A DNA stretch of 64,000 nucleotides from Blautia coccoides (GTDB lineage Bacteria > Bacillota > Clostridia > Lachnospirales > Lachnospiraceae). Location: positions 3,816,501 to 3,880,500 of the forward strand of contig NZ_CP136422.1 in the NCBI RefSeq assembly GCF_034355335.1, in the 5' to 3' direction. Both the position numbers and the translations under genes were made by a program. Shown one piece after another: positions 38,797 to 47,970 of this stretch (the first letter of the stretch is position 1; the number at the start of each line of letters is the position of its first letter). A model generated the notes under the pieces. It was given only the letters and a program-made list of their open reading frames with translations, made no database searches and was not told the DNA's origin.

Positions 38797-40554
38797 CTAA
38801 AGATACCGCCTTCTGCATTTACGGATGACCAGCACGACTGCTACGGCCATCACAGCGGCAAACAGTAAAAGAAACGGCGAGGAACCCAGGTATATCCCCA
38901 TATCCGGTTCTGCATCTTTATGGTTGGTCACCAGAATCAAGTCTGTGTTTCCATCGATCGTGACCTTTATGGTCTTGACTTCCTCTGTTTTCCCTTCCGG
39001 TGCATTGACTGTCTGAGTCCCATACTCTGCAGTCGTGGTATAACCTCCGGCATTTGTCTCCTGCAGTGTCAATTCCACGCCAATCGGGATGTTTTCAAGG
39101 GTATGGACCGCCTCATCCTTTAACTGGAAACTGCCCAACTGTATGTCTCCGCCTGCATCCGTATAGCTATAAGTAAATGCGAATGCTTTATCCCTGTCCC
39201 CAAGGCCTCCGGTAACATCTTTTTCCACGGTAATGCTCTTGCCGGCAGGTACATACTTTCCATAATATGTAGTATTCTGATCAATCGTTTCTATATCCCA
39301 GCTTACTTTCTGCGTACAGGCTTCATCTTTATACCAGCAGTCCAGTCTGTACGTTACGCCACCCACCAATTTCGTCTGCGGATAGGTGTCTGGCTCGCGC
39401 ACATCCGGACGCTGAAGATTTTTTGCATCAAATCCGGCATCCACACGTTTACTGTAGGTTTCCGGATCTACCAGCGTAAAATCAGCCGCGCCTGCATCCT
39501 TCAGGGCAAAATTCACTGTATAGCGGTCTTTTTCATTTAAGGTTACCACGCCATCCAGATGGAACGTTGTAATCCCGCTGTTGATAACCGGATTCTTATC
39601 ATTCCCTCCGGCATTTGCGCCGTCAGATACGATCACCCGCATCCAGTTGACCGTATAATAACCTTCCTGGTACTTCTGATCCGCTGTCTGTGCATAGTAA
39701 TAAGGTTTTCCATCCACCGTGATAAAAGGAAACTGCTCACTGTTATATTCAATGACAGCGCCTTGTCCTCCATATCCGTCATCTACGATCGTTCCTATCT
39801 GATAAGAGGACGGTGGATTCAGATTTCTCACACTGCCGACTCCCATTCCGTTCCAGACCTTATCCAGATCTGGATCAGAACCTTCCTGCCTGCCCGGGAT
39901 CAGAGTATACATATACAAGGCATACTTACCATCATTCGCAGTCACCTGTATTGTATAAATTTCAGTATTGGATCCATAGGTATGCTTGATGGTGACCGTT
40001 CCGGCAGCAGCACCTGTAATCTGGACCCTCTGGTTGTTCGTAGCGGAAAAGGTGACTTGTCCTTCACCAACTGCAGACCACCGATGAAAGTTGCCTCGCG
40101 AACCTGTTAATGAAATGGTCTCTCCAACCCGGACTTCTTGCGGACCGCTGATCGCTCTTGAAGAAATCCCCGTTTCATCCGCCCCATCAGAGTTGTCAGG
40201 TTCCTCTCCCTCAGCCGGCATCTCTTCAGCGGCTGCTTCCGTACCTTCAGACTCCTCTGTTCCGGCGAAACTGTCTGTTTCCGGTGCCGACTCCACCGGC
40301 GGTTCTGCTTCCGGTGCCGTTGCCGGCTCCACCGTCTGCTCTGCTTTTGGCGGGCTGCTGTACAACGCTTCCTCCGGATAAAGATTATAGGCGGCGGATG
40401 GTACAGGCTGTTGTCCCACCGCAGCTGCTGCGCCATTATCCGCACTCTCCGCAAAAGCAGAAGAAGGAAAACTGCAGAGCATGAGCACAGTCATACAAAT
40501 TGAAAGAAAACTTTTTAAAACGCTTCGTTTTCTCAATGGATTATGATGATTCAT
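38797..40554 (-). CDS. Large pilus adhesin / tip protein
   Basis: 585 residues, first gene of the pilus operon. A signal peptide (ICMTVLMLCSFPSSAFAES) precedes an acidic Pro/Ala/Glu-rich stalk (about 40-135) and an Ig-like domain (ISGPQEVRVGETISLTGSRG). A unique middle domain (about 210-370) is a candidate ligand-binding part. Next come a cell-wall repeat-like segment (YKDEACTQKVSWD) and a pilin domain (SITVEKDVTGGLGDRDKAFA). The C-terminus has EPDMGIYLGSSPFLLLFAAV, then RKCRRR. The sorting region parallels the major pilin (DMGI against DTGI). SD GGGAGG is 7 nt upstream. Confidence 0.78.
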   Translation of the reverse strand: MNHHNPLRKRSVLKSFLSICMTVLMLCSFPSSAFAESADNGAAAAVGQQPVPSAAYNLYPEEALYSSPPKAEQTVEPATAPEAEPPVESAPETDSFAGTEESEGTEAAAEEMPAEGEEPDNSDGADETGISSRAISGPQEVRVGETISLTGSRGNFHRWSAVGEGQVTFSATNNQRVQITGAAAGTVTIKHTYGSNTEIYTIQVTANDGKYALYMYTLIPGRQEGSDPDLDKVWNGMGVGSVRNLNPPSSYQIGTIVDDGYGGQGAVIEYNSEQFPFITVDGKPYYYAQTADQKYQEGYYTVNWMRVIVSDGANAGGNDKNPVINSGITTFHLDGVVTLNEKDRYTVNFALKDAGAADFTLVDPETYSKRVDAGFDAKNLQRPDVREPDTYPQTKLVGGVTYRLDCWYKDEACTQKVSWDIETIDQNTTYYGKYVPAGKSITVEKDVTGGLGDRDKAFAFTYSYTDAGGDIQLGSFQLKDEAVHTLENIPIGVELTLQETNAGGYTTTAEYGTQTVNAPEGKTEEVKTIKVTIDGNTDLILVTNHKDAEPDMGIYLGSSPFLLLFAAVMAVAVVLVIRKCRRRYL

Positions 40555-40758
40555 ACTTAAACCTCCCTACCTGTATACGCTTATGGGAACCTAAAAAGCC
40601 CGACACGACGCACACTTTTATTTACAGCCTTTGTGTCAGTATTTTTTTAACTTTTTGGGGAATCATAATATTAATATATCTCCCTGTACTCTTTCACAGA
40701 GCTCAATATTCTGCGAGAAACACACTGTTTTGCAGGATTTTCTTATCTTTTTCTATCC

Positions 40759-40782
40759 TTTGACGGCTCTTTTTGACGGCGT
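40759..40782 (+). repeat. Tandem TTTGACGGC pair, left of the integrase
   Basis: TTTGACGGC at 40,759-40,767 and TTTTGACGGCGT at 40,771-40,782. The same pair in the same orientation lies at 41,970-41,992, so the integrase gene is bracketed. These are probable recombinase arm or core sites. Confidence 0.65.
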
Positions 40783-40788
40783 ATGGAT

Positions 40789-41901
40789 TTATATCCCATT
40801 CAGCTTTTCCATATTTTCACGTTTGAGTCTCAAAGAAGAATGGACATAACGCTCCAGCGTGATTCGTGGGTTGGAATGGCCAAGGATCTCGGACAGACTT
40901 TTTAGTTCAAAACCAACCTCTACACAGCGTGTCGCAAAGCTGTGGCGCAGCGTATGAAAATGTACTCCACTGAGGTCGCATTCTCTTGTATAATGCGCCA
41001 TACGGTATTGCAGAGTCCGGGGCTCTATATAACGACCTTTCTCCCCGGTCAGGATATAAGCCGCCGGATTTTGCGTCTCCCATATTTTACAAAGAGCTAC
41101 AAGATCCTGATTTAATGGGATGATCCGTACAGATGCTCCGCTTTTCGGACGGTCGACCACAACCGCTGTTTTTCTGCCCTGTGTATCTTCCAGCCGTTTT
41201 AAACGCTGCATCGTCCTGCTTACCCGGAGCGTATGTTCCTTGAGTGAAAGATCCTGCCAGGTCAGAGCGCAAAGCTCTCCAATCCTTAGTCCGGTATATA
41301 ATGCCAAAAACACGCCAAATTTACAGGTATCCATATCATTCAGCAAATAGTTTTTAAAGCGCTGCTGTTCTTCACAAGACAAGACCCGCATTTCTTTTAT
41401 GTTTTCCTTCGGATATACGATGTCTGGGGATTTGATGGAGCTATCCTGTTTTTGAGCATAATCTAACACAGAATGGAGGACCACCAGGATATCTTTTACT
41501 GTTTTGGGAGCAAGTTTCTTTTTGCGGAACAATTCATGGCTGAACCTTTCTATCTTGACTTCTGAAAAAGTTTCTGCCAACTGTCTCCCCAGTTGTGGCT
41601 TGATATGATTTTCCAGCATATTTTCATATTTTACTAAAGTAGATTTTTTTACTTTGCTCCGTTTTAATAAAAGCCATTCATCGCAATAGTATGAAAAGAC
41701 TTTTTTCCCGTCTTTTTCCACTGCGGGCCTGCGTTCAATAACTCCCATCTTGGCTTTGGTGACTTTTTCTTTTGCTTCACTGTAAGACTTTCCGTAACAA
41801 TATCCGTAATGGGGCCTGCCATCCAGAGTATCCTTCTTCAAATACCGTGCTTCCCACCTCCCATCTTTTCTTTTGTAAATGTTCTCTCCTTTTCTACTCA
41901 T
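40789..41901 (-). CDS. Tyrosine recombinase / integrase
   Basis: 370 residues. The N-terminal arm-binding region (IYKRKDGRWEARYLKKD) comes first. A SAM-like core-binding domain (VFSYYCDEWLLLKRSKVKKS) follows. The catalytic domain has Arg in TGLRIGELCALTW, HTLRHSFATRC, and LGHSNPRITLERYVH with the nucleophilic Tyr. All catalytic residues appear present. It resembles integrases of Tn916-type elements, but no excisionase or conjugation genes are near. It lies directly upstream of the pilus operon between two TTTGACGGC pairs. It might mobilise the locus or switch it; both are inferences. Confidence 0.9.
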   Translation of the reverse strand: MSRKGENIYKRKDGRWEARYLKKDTLDGRPHYGYCYGKSYSEAKEKVTKAKMGVIERRPAVEKDGKKVFSYYCDEWLLLKRSKVKKSTLVKYENMLENHIKPQLGRQLAETFSEVKIERFSHELFRKKKLAPKTVKDILVVLHSVLDYAQKQDSSIKSPDIVYPKENIKEMRVLSCEEQQRFKNYLLNDMDTCKFGVFLALYTGLRIGELCALTWQDLSLKEHTLRVSRTMQRLKRLEDTQGRKTAVVVDRPKSGASVRIIPLNQDLVALCKIWETQNPAAYILTGEKGRYIEPRTLQYRMAHYTRECDLSGVHFHTLRHSFATRCVEVGFELKSLSEILGHSNPRITLERYVHSSLRLKRENMEKLNGI

Positions 41902-41969
41902 GAAAAAAACCTCCTTTGAAATACGTTCCTGTCACTGTCTAACATAAAAATTCTCTGCAGATTGTCAAG

Positions 41970-41992
41970 TTTGACGGCAGTTTTGACGGCGT
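41970..41992 (+). repeat. Tandem TTTGACGGC pair, right of the integrase
   Basis: TTTGACGGC at 41,970-41,978 and TTTTGACGGCGT at 41,981-41,992, about 70 nt upstream of the integrase start. A direct repeat of the 40,759 pair, 1.2 kb apart. Confidence 0.65.
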
Positions 41993-42234
41993 TAAAACTC
42001 TCCTGTACTGGTTATTTGGAGGAAATAAAGCGAAAACGCCTTTCTGAAGGCATAAAAAATGGCTTGTTTCCGAAAAAAACTCTCAAAAATGAAAATTATA
42101 CCTTGAAAATCATGATTTTTTGAGTTATTCTATAAACATGGAGTATTGAGCTCTACGAAATTTTTCTTTATGATTGACCATTTCAAAATTACGAAAAGTG
42201 GAATTATTTTTAGAAAAAAATGGGAATGAAATGA

Positions 42235-42351
42235 ATGGAGCAATTAAATCAGAGTATGGAATACCAGCTGTTGGAGGAGTATGATATCCAGACTGCTGAA
42301 GACATCCAGAACGCACTAAAGGATCTTCTGGGTCTACAATTAAAGCAATGA
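42235..42351 (+). pseudogene. N-terminal remnant of an IS256-type transposase
   Basis: 38 codons reading MEQLNQSMEYQLLEEYD and later TAEDIQNALKDLLG, a typical N-terminus of mutator-family transposases. After LLG the frame is lost, but one frame over the family sequence continues as STIKAMMKG. It then runs into hairpins. A frameshifted, truncated relic distinct from the copy at 45,231. Confidence 0.6.
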
Positions 42352-42353
42352 TG

Positions 42354-42408
42354 AAAGGGGCTGTGAAAAAGCCCTTTTATAAGACCATCGGCATAGTCGA
42401 TGGTCTTT
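42354..42408 (+). terminator. Two tandem hairpins with T runs
   Basis: AAAGGGGCT/AGCCCTTTT (42,354-42,377) and AAGACCATCG/CGATGGTCTT (42,381-42,408) each end in T-rich sequence. They insulate the IS region. Confidence 0.65.
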
Positions 42409-42526
42409 TATTGTATTTAGATACATTTGGGGAGTGTAAAAGGGCATAAAGTCCGGGAGTATCCTAAAGTTTGTGTAAACCTTCAAACTGATGTAAGATA
42501 AATTTACCAGTTTGGAGGTTTATTTT

Positions 42527-42617
42527 ATGGCAAGGAAAAAAGATTCCCCACAAAAAGGTAACCGCCAAATAATAATGCGGTCAGATATAAAATTACCCCA
42601 GCCCTTTGCGAGTTGGA
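42527..42617 (+). pseudogene. 5' fragment of an IS256-type transposase cut by IS66
   Basis: An ATG at 42,527 with TTGGAGG upstream opens MARKKDSPQKGNRQ and stays open until the IS66 end at 42,618. The rest of an IS256 transposase resumes in the same direction beyond the other end of IS66. This suggests that IS66 inserted into the IS256 copy, though the two parts do not join without loss and no 8-bp target duplication is visible. Confidence 0.5.
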
Positions 42618-42632
42618 GTAATTCACTATAAT

Positions 42633-44249
42633 TCACATGCGATTTTTGATAGATTGGAGTTTTTCACTCCAGGGTGCAAGCTCTGCGAGCTGAGCATCAG
42701 TCATCTCCTTCGTTGGACGATGATCCAGTAGAAATTTCAGATATTCGTAAATGTTCAGGGCGTGTGCCTTTGCCATTTCAACCATTGTATAGACTACAGC
42801 ACTGGCATTGGCTCCTTCTACAGAATCACTGAACAGCCAGTTTTTACGGCCAACTGCAAACGGACGGATCGCGTTCTCGCTGAGATTGTTTGTGAAACTA
42901 CAGCGACCATCCTCCAGATAGGTCTCCGCTGTTTCCCGCCGGTTAAGGACATAATTCACCGCTTTATCCATGCGGGTATTTCGGACTGGCTTTTGCTGCT
43001 CAATCCACGACCAGAAAGCCTCCAGAACAGGTTTTTCCTTCTCGAGACGCAGCTGCTTACGTTTTTCATAATCACCGGGATATTTTTTGTTAATGGAATC
43101 TTCTATGGCAAACAGGCGGTTACAGTACTGGACTCCCTGTACTGCTGGCTGGCTGTAATCATACTGTTTCCCTTTGGGAACGGCGTCGATAAAGTACCGG
43201 CGGATGTGTGCCCAACAGGAACATCGTTTGATATCCGGCAGGCTGTTGTAGCCCTGGTAACCATCCGTTTCCAGATATCCGTGATAGCCTTCCAGAAACT
43301 CCTTTGCATAGCTGCCACTCCTGGTTGGAGAATAGCCATATAAGATAATGGCGGAAAGACCATCTTCGCCGCTGCGGAACAGCCACATGAAGGATTGCGT
43401 CTGTGCCCGGCGATCTTCTTCCTTCAATACCTGGACTCTAGTCTCATCTGCCATTGCAAAACTGCGCTTCAGCAGTTCCCTGTGGAAGTAATCATACATT
43501 GGCTGAAAGTAATTCCTGGAGCAATAGATAATCCAGTTGGCCAGTGTCGTCCTGCTGAACTGGGCACCATACTGTCTCCAGTCTTTCTCCTGACGGTAAA
43601 GGGGAAGTCCATTGGCGTATTTCTGATACATCGTCCATGCAACGGTGGATGCGGTCGCTGGGCCTTTTCCTACCAGGGCCTGCGGAACCTGAGACTTTAC
43701 GATCACAGGTTTTTCTGTGTCTCCCAATCCTTCCTTACAGCACGGACATCCATAACTCTGGCTGTAGTATTCGATCACTTTACATGTTGCCGGAATGAAT
43801 TCCAGCTCACGGCGGACATACTCTTCACCGATCAGAACCATCTGCGTACCACAGACCGGGCAGACCTGATCTTCTTCCGGAAGAGGAATGACTACTTTTT
43901 CAACCTTCAGGCCTTTAAAAAGATCCTCATGGGTTGATTTCTTCTTGCGGGTATGCTCCCGGATCACAGTCTCTTCTTCCAACAGGGAAAGATCTTGTTC
44001 CACTTCCGCTTCATCAAAAAGGTGCTGTTGTCCCGGAATGTCATCGGTCCTTCTTTCGCTGGAAGAACCGAAAAGCTTTTTGGTAAGATAGTCCACCTGT
44101 TCCTGAAGGGCTTTTTCATGGCTGGTTTTTTCATCAATAACAAGACGGAGAGATCTGATCAATTCCGTCTGCTCAGAGATCATTGTTTTCAGTTGTGTTA
44201 TGGTATCCTTCAGCTCTCGCAGCTGGATGTCTTTTGCACTGGAAGCCAT
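42633..44249 (-). CDS. tnpC: IS66 family transposase TnpC
   Basis: DDE transposase of 538 residues. Domains in order: leucine-zipper-like N-terminus (KDTITQLKTMISEQTELIRS), a zinc finger (CPVCGTQMV and CPCC), the DDE core with FAMADETRVQVL (first Asp), LETDGYQGYNSL (second Asp) and SFTNNLSENAIRPFAVGRKN (Glu), and a C-terminal HTH-like tail. It ends 15 bp from the element end, as usual for IS66. Apparently functional. Confidence 0.95.
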   Translation of the reverse strand: MASSAKDIQLRELKDTITQLKTMISEQTELIRSLRLVIDEKTSHEKALQEQVDYLTKKLFGSSSERRTDDIPGQQHLFDEAEVEQDLSLLEEETVIREHTRKKKSTHEDLFKGLKVEKVVIPLPEEDQVCPVCGTQMVLIGEEYVRRELEFIPATCKVIEYYSQSYGCPCCKEGLGDTEKPVIVKSQVPQALVGKGPATASTVAWTMYQKYANGLPLYRQEKDWRQYGAQFSRTTLANWIIYCSRNYFQPMYDYFHRELLKRSFAMADETRVQVLKEEDRRAQTQSFMWLFRSGEDGLSAIILYGYSPTRSGSYAKEFLEGYHGYLETDGYQGYNSLPDIKRCSCWAHIRRYFIDAVPKGKQYDYSQPAVQGVQYCNRLFAIEDSINKKYPGDYEKRKQLRLEKEKPVLEAFWSWIEQQKPVRNTRMDKAVNYVLNRRETAETYLEDGRCSFTNNLSENAIRPFAVGRKNWLFSDSVEGANASAVVYTMVEMAKAHALNIYEYLKFLLDHRPTKEMTDAQLAELAPWSEKLQSIKNRM

Positions 44250-44391
44250 CGTTTTCTCCTTGAATTTAACACCTTTATTATACCAGAAACACAGCCATTC
44301 CTAAAGGAAAACAAGTACTGAAAAACGCTGAATTTATAAGGAAACCTGACATTTTTCTGTGCAGGATTTTTACCAGGATCCAGATGCTTTT

Positions 44392-44733
44392 TTACTCTGC
44401 TTTGAGTGCTTTTGGCTGGTCGATATCAATTCCTGACATTAGCCAGTCGAACTCCCTCCAGGAAAGATTCCGGACTTCCGACTGCTTCCTTGGCCATTGA
44501 TACCCGCCCCGGATAGACAACCGTTTATAGACCAGGACAAAACCATCCGGTTCATGGAACAGAGCTTTGATCCTGTCCCGTCTTCTTCCACAGAACAGGA
44601 AGAGCGCACTGGATGTCGGATCCATCTTAAGCTGGTCTTCGATAATGGCACAGAGACCATCGATCGATTTGCGCATATCGGTATAGCCGCAGACAATGTA
44701 GATTTTTTCGAGGCCGGAGATATCACCTAACAT
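44392..44733 (-). CDS. tnpB: IS66 accessory protein TnpB
   Basis: 113 residues, the IS66 Orf2 family. Recognised from IYIVCGYTDMRKSIDGLCAI near the start and LFLFCGRRRDRIKALFHEPD. Needed for IS66 transposition, exact role unclear. It overlaps tnpA by 7 nt. About 140 bp separate it from tnpC. Confidence 0.93.
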   Translation of the reverse strand: MLGDISGLEKIYIVCGYTDMRKSIDGLCAIIEDQLKMDPTSSALFLFCGRRRDRIKALFHEPDGFVLVYKRLSIRGGYQWPRKQSEVRNLSWREFDWLMSGIDIDQPKALKAE

Positions 44734-45137
44734 GAGGTCTCCCGGATCAGGCGGAGTGTCCTGGTGAGCAGGGCAGGATCGGCATCATTGCTGATGCGGA
44801 TTGTTACATTATTCATGGACACTTCAATCGTATGTGAATTGTCAAGGTTCGTTTGGTGCATCTGCGATGCTATATGCTGTTCTGGAAGGTGATCCGAAAC
44901 AATGTCAATGGGAACCACATCCTGTTTTGAATGCGCGATCCCACAATGACCATAATTCGGTGCCGGGATCTGATCCGCTGCTGCTTTTCTGCAGCGGCTG
45001 ACCCAGTTATAAAAAGTGCTTACTGCGATATCGTTTTCACGACACCAGTCAGCATCTGTCATGCCGCTTTGGCGGCATTCATTGATAAGCCGGATCTGTT
45101 CCGCCATCGGAACACGGGCTTTGCGAGTAGTTGTCAT
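44727..45137 (-). CDS. tnpA: IS66 accessory protein TnpA
   Basis: 136 residues. An HTH domain of the IS3/IS66 type is visible in RIPMAEQ-like start, MTDADWCRENDIAVSTFYNW and VSRCRK. It binds DNA and assists transposition. It overlaps tnpB by 7 nt and is the first gene from the right end of the element. Confidence 0.9.
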   Translation of the reverse strand: MTTTRKARVPMAEQIRLINECRQSGMTDADWCRENDIAVSTFYNWVSRCRKAAADQIPAPNYGHCGIAHSKQDVVPIDIVSDHLPEQHIASQMHQTNLDNSHTIEVSMNNVTIRISNDADPALLTRTLRLIRETSC

Positions 45138-45230
45138 AACCTATCCTCCGTAATTGTAGTGAAATAGTCTAAATATCTTTCATCTACAATTATAGAGGAA
45201 ACCAGGAAAATAGAAAATCCGCAGGAATAT

Positions 45231-46436
45231 TTGGCGCTTACACAAAAAGCAGCCCTTCGGGAAATGATGGGCAATTATCTGAAAGAGAACAATGTAACGG
45301 TCAAAGATGGAACAGACGTTAATTCCATCATGCGGGATATGATGTCTATCATCCTGGAGGGCGCTCTCGATCAGGAGATGGACGAAGAACTCGGCTATTC
45401 CAAGTATGATTATCGGAACAAAGATACGGATAATTCCAGAAATGGTCACTCCCAGAAAACCATGCATACCAGTTATGGCGATATGGAGATTGGTATCCCC
45501 AGGGATCGGAAAGGTGAATTTGAACCACAGATCGTCAAAAAATACCAGAATACAGTCACTCAGGACATGGAAGAAAAGATCATCTCCATGTATGCCAAAG
45601 GAATGACCACGAATGACATCGAAATTTCTGACAGTACGATTAGCCGGATCACTGATAAGACCCTTCCCCTTGTGAAAGAATGGCAGGAAAGACCGTTGGA
45701 AGAAATCTACGCGGTAGTTTTCATGGATGCCATCCATTACCACGTACGCAACGAAGGCCGGATTGTAAAACGTGCGGTTTATATCGCTATCGGGATCGAT
45801 ATGGAAGGACATAAAGATGTACTCGGCATGTATGTTGGGCAAAACAAAAGTGCGAAATTCTGGCTTTCTATTTTGAACGGTCTAAAGAAACGTGGTGTAG
45901 AAGATATCCTGATTGCATGCGTAGATGGTCTGACAGGCTTTCCTCAGGCAATTGAGGCGGTATTTCCAGAGACAGAGATTCAGCAGTGCATCATCCATCA
46001 GATCCGGAATACAACAAAGTTTGTTTCCTACAAAGAACTCAAGCCTCTGATGGCTGATCTGAAACGTGTATATGCAGCTCCAACAGAAGAGATCGCACTG
46101 GCGGAGTTGGACAGCTTTGATGAAAAATGGAGCGGAAAATATCCGAAAATAGCGAAATCCTGGAAAGACAACTGGGCGAATCTATCAACCTATTTCAAAT
46201 ATCCGGAAGCGGTCCATCGTCTGATCTATACTACGAATGCTATCGAGGGATTTAACCGCCAGCTCCGGAAGGTCACAAAATCCAAAACCGTATTTCCTTC
46301 CGACGAAAGCCTGCTAAAAATGCTGTATCTGGTCATGATAGATATCACGAAAAAATGGAGAGGCCATCGTCAGGATTGGGGACAGATCCATTCGCAGCTG
46401 GAGATATTTTTTGAAGAAAGGCTGGCAGGATTATAA
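45231..46436 (+). CDS. IS256 family (mutator) transposase
   Basis: 401 residues from a TTG at 45,231; the frame is open back to 45,168, the IS66 border, so the native 5' end was probably lost. The DDE residues lie in VVFMDAIHYHVRNEGR (Asp), ILIACVDGLTGFPQAIEAVF (Asp) and TTNAIEGFNRQLRKVTK (Glu). The C-terminus LEIFFEERLAGL is complete. The protein core is intact but translation start signals are poor, so activity is doubtful. Confidence 0.9.
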   Translation: MALTQKAALREMMGNYLKENNVTVKDGTDVNSIMRDMMSIILEGALDQEMDEELGYSKYDYRNKDTDNSRNGHSQKTMHTSYGDMEIGIPRDRKGEFEPQIVKKYQNTVTQDMEEKIISMYAKGMTTNDIEISDSTISRITDKTLPLVKEWQERPLEEIYAVVFMDAIHYHVRNEGRIVKRAVYIAIGIDMEGHKDVLGMYVGQNKSAKFWLSILNGLKKRGVEDILIACVDGLTGFPQAIEAVFPETEIQQCIIHQIRNTTKFVSYKELKPLMADLKRVYAAPTEEIALAELDSFDEKWSGKYPKIAKSWKDNWANLSTYFKYPEAVHRLIYTTNAIEGFNRQLRKVTKSKTVFPSDESLLKMLYLVMIDITKKWRGHRQDWGQIHSQLEIFFEERLAGL

Positions 46437-46452
46437 GCAGCGGCCGGGCTGA

Positions 46453-46475
46453 CAGGGCTGGTCTGACCAGCCCTG
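46453..46475. repeat. Perfect inverted repeat after IS256
   Basis: CAGGGCTGGTC/GACCAGCCCTG, 11-bp arms around one base, 16 nt past the transposase stop. It could act as a terminator for either strand, though no T run follows. Confidence 0.5.
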
Positions 46476-46585
46476 CTTGACATGTCCGGAAACTGCATTA
46501 TAATACAAGCAAGGACAACTCAAAAAATGTTTTTTCAGTTTCATTTAAACTTGAAACGGTCTCTAAAGAACCGCCTCTTCCTTTT

Positions 46586-47956
46586 TTACTTTGTCTCAAT
46601 CGCCTTCTGCAATCTCAATTTTTCGTTTGCCTTTTCTACATTTAACTGTGTTAATAGAAGAGCAACCAGGATATTGATCAACATTGGCAGCCACAGATAC
46701 ATAAAATGAAGCATATTGATGCAAGACTGTGACTGAACTGCCAGTTTTCCATTAAATCCACCGAAGTCCAAAAGCCATCCAACGATTGCTGTTCCAAATC
46801 CACTACCAATTTTTAATCCCATAGATGTGCAGGAAAACATAGTTCCATCGATTCTCTTACCGTACTGCAGGAATGTATGCTCAGAGCATTCAGCAACTAA
46901 TGCATTTAAGTTGCCCTGCCAGGGAGCCATGCCAATTGCTCCGATTGCAGTACCTGCTAACATAAGCGGAACATTTCCCATATAACCAGCAACAATTACA
47001 ATTCCACGTCCTGCAGCTGCTATGAGATATCCAGAGAAGTTTAGTTTATAATATCCTTTGAATTTTGCAACCAAAGCCGGCAGGAATGCAAGACCAATGA
47101 TCAATGCCAAGTTAATGGCACCAGAGAATGTCCCCAAAAGTTCTGCTTTTCCAAGTACATATGTCATGTAATAGATTCCCATGTTAATGATTGCTGAATA
47201 AGTCTGACGAAGAATATCTACTACAAGAATTACCAGGTAATATTTATTGTGAATCAACATTTTGATAGATTCGATCAGGCTGTATTTTTCTTCTACTGTT
47301 TCTGTATCTCCATTACTGCGTTTTTCTTCTGGAAGTTCTTTTACAGAAAATACAGTAATTGTATTGGAAATCAGACCGATGATAGCATAGATGATTGCGA
47401 TAGTTCTCCAACCATAAGCTCCGCCGCCAAGTTTTTCAACGAGACCCACGGTAACTGTCTGAATGATAAAACTTGTACCAAATGCGAACATGAAACGGAT
47501 AGATCCCATCTGTACACGTTCTTTTCCATTCTTTGTAATCAGGGCTGTCAATGTAGAATATGCAATATTATTTGCTGTGTAGAATCCTGCATTTAGCAGT
47601 AAGTATGTAATAAAAAACCAGACATACTGTGATGTTTTACCCATGGTAGTGGGTACAGAAAATGCTGCGACTAACGTGATTGCACATCCCAAATATGCCC
47701 CGAGCATCCAAGGTCTTGCCTTACCCATTTTCGTATGTGTTTTATCAATCATAGAACCAAAAATAACATCTGAAATACCGTCCAATACTTTTGATGCAGC
47801 AATCAGCGAACCGATCACACCAGCATTTAGTCCTACTGTATTGGTCAGATAAATCATGATAAATGATGACAGGAATGCAAACACTACATTACCTGCAATA
47901 TCTCCAGAACCATAGCCCACTTTGTTATACCATTTTAAATATTTCTTTTCCTCCAT
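46586..47956 (-). CDS. GPH family sugar:cation symporter
   Basis: 456 residues and about 12 membrane helices. The start VGYGSGDIAGNVVFAFLSSF and the loop DGISDVIFGSMIDKTHTKMG with MGKARPWMLGAYLG are typical of glycoside-pentoside-hexuronide symporters (MelB/GusB-like). The ATG at 47,956 has an AGAGGA SD. It begins 14 nt after the sulfatase stop, so both form one operon. It probably imports the desulfated or sulfated sugar handled by the sulfatase. Confidence 0.9.
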   Translation of the reverse strand: MEEKKYLKWYNKVGYGSGDIAGNVVFAFLSSFIMIYLTNTVGLNAGVIGSLIAASKVLDGISDVIFGSMIDKTHTKMGKARPWMLGAYLGCAITLVAAFSVPTTMGKTSQYVWFFITYLLLNAGFYTANNIAYSTLTALITKNGKERVQMGSIRFMFAFGTSFIIQTVTVGLVEKLGGGAYGWRTIAIIYAIIGLISNTITVFSVKELPEEKRSNGDTETVEEKYSLIESIKMLIHNKYYLVILVVDILRQTYSAIINMGIYYMTYVLGKAELLGTFSGAINLALIIGLAFLPALVAKFKGYYKLNFSGYLIAAAGRGIVIVAGYMGNVPLMLAGTAIGAIGMAPWQGNLNALVAECSEHTFLQYGKRIDGTMFSCTSMGLKIGSGFGTAIVGWLLDFGGFNGKLAVQSQSCINMLHFMYLWLPMLINILVALLLTQLNVEKANEKLRLQKAIETK

Positions 47957-47970
47957 CGTATCCTCTCCCT

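Larger units (their letters stand above)
42618..45167 (-). mobile_element. IS66-family insertion sequence
   Basis: About 2.55 kb with tnpA, tnpB and tnpC in the standard order on the minus strand. The ends are an imperfect inverted repeat, left GTAATTCACTATAATT and right (reverse strand) CTATTTCACTACAATT. No flanking 8-bp repeat is seen, so one border may have been rearranged after insertion. All three genes look intact. Confidence 0.85.

Noticed and set aside
40710..40735. Imperfect 25-bp inverted repeat upstream of the pilus operon as an invertible-promoter border
   Set aside because: Only one copy found; no matching inverted partner brackets the promoter, so inversion is not supported.
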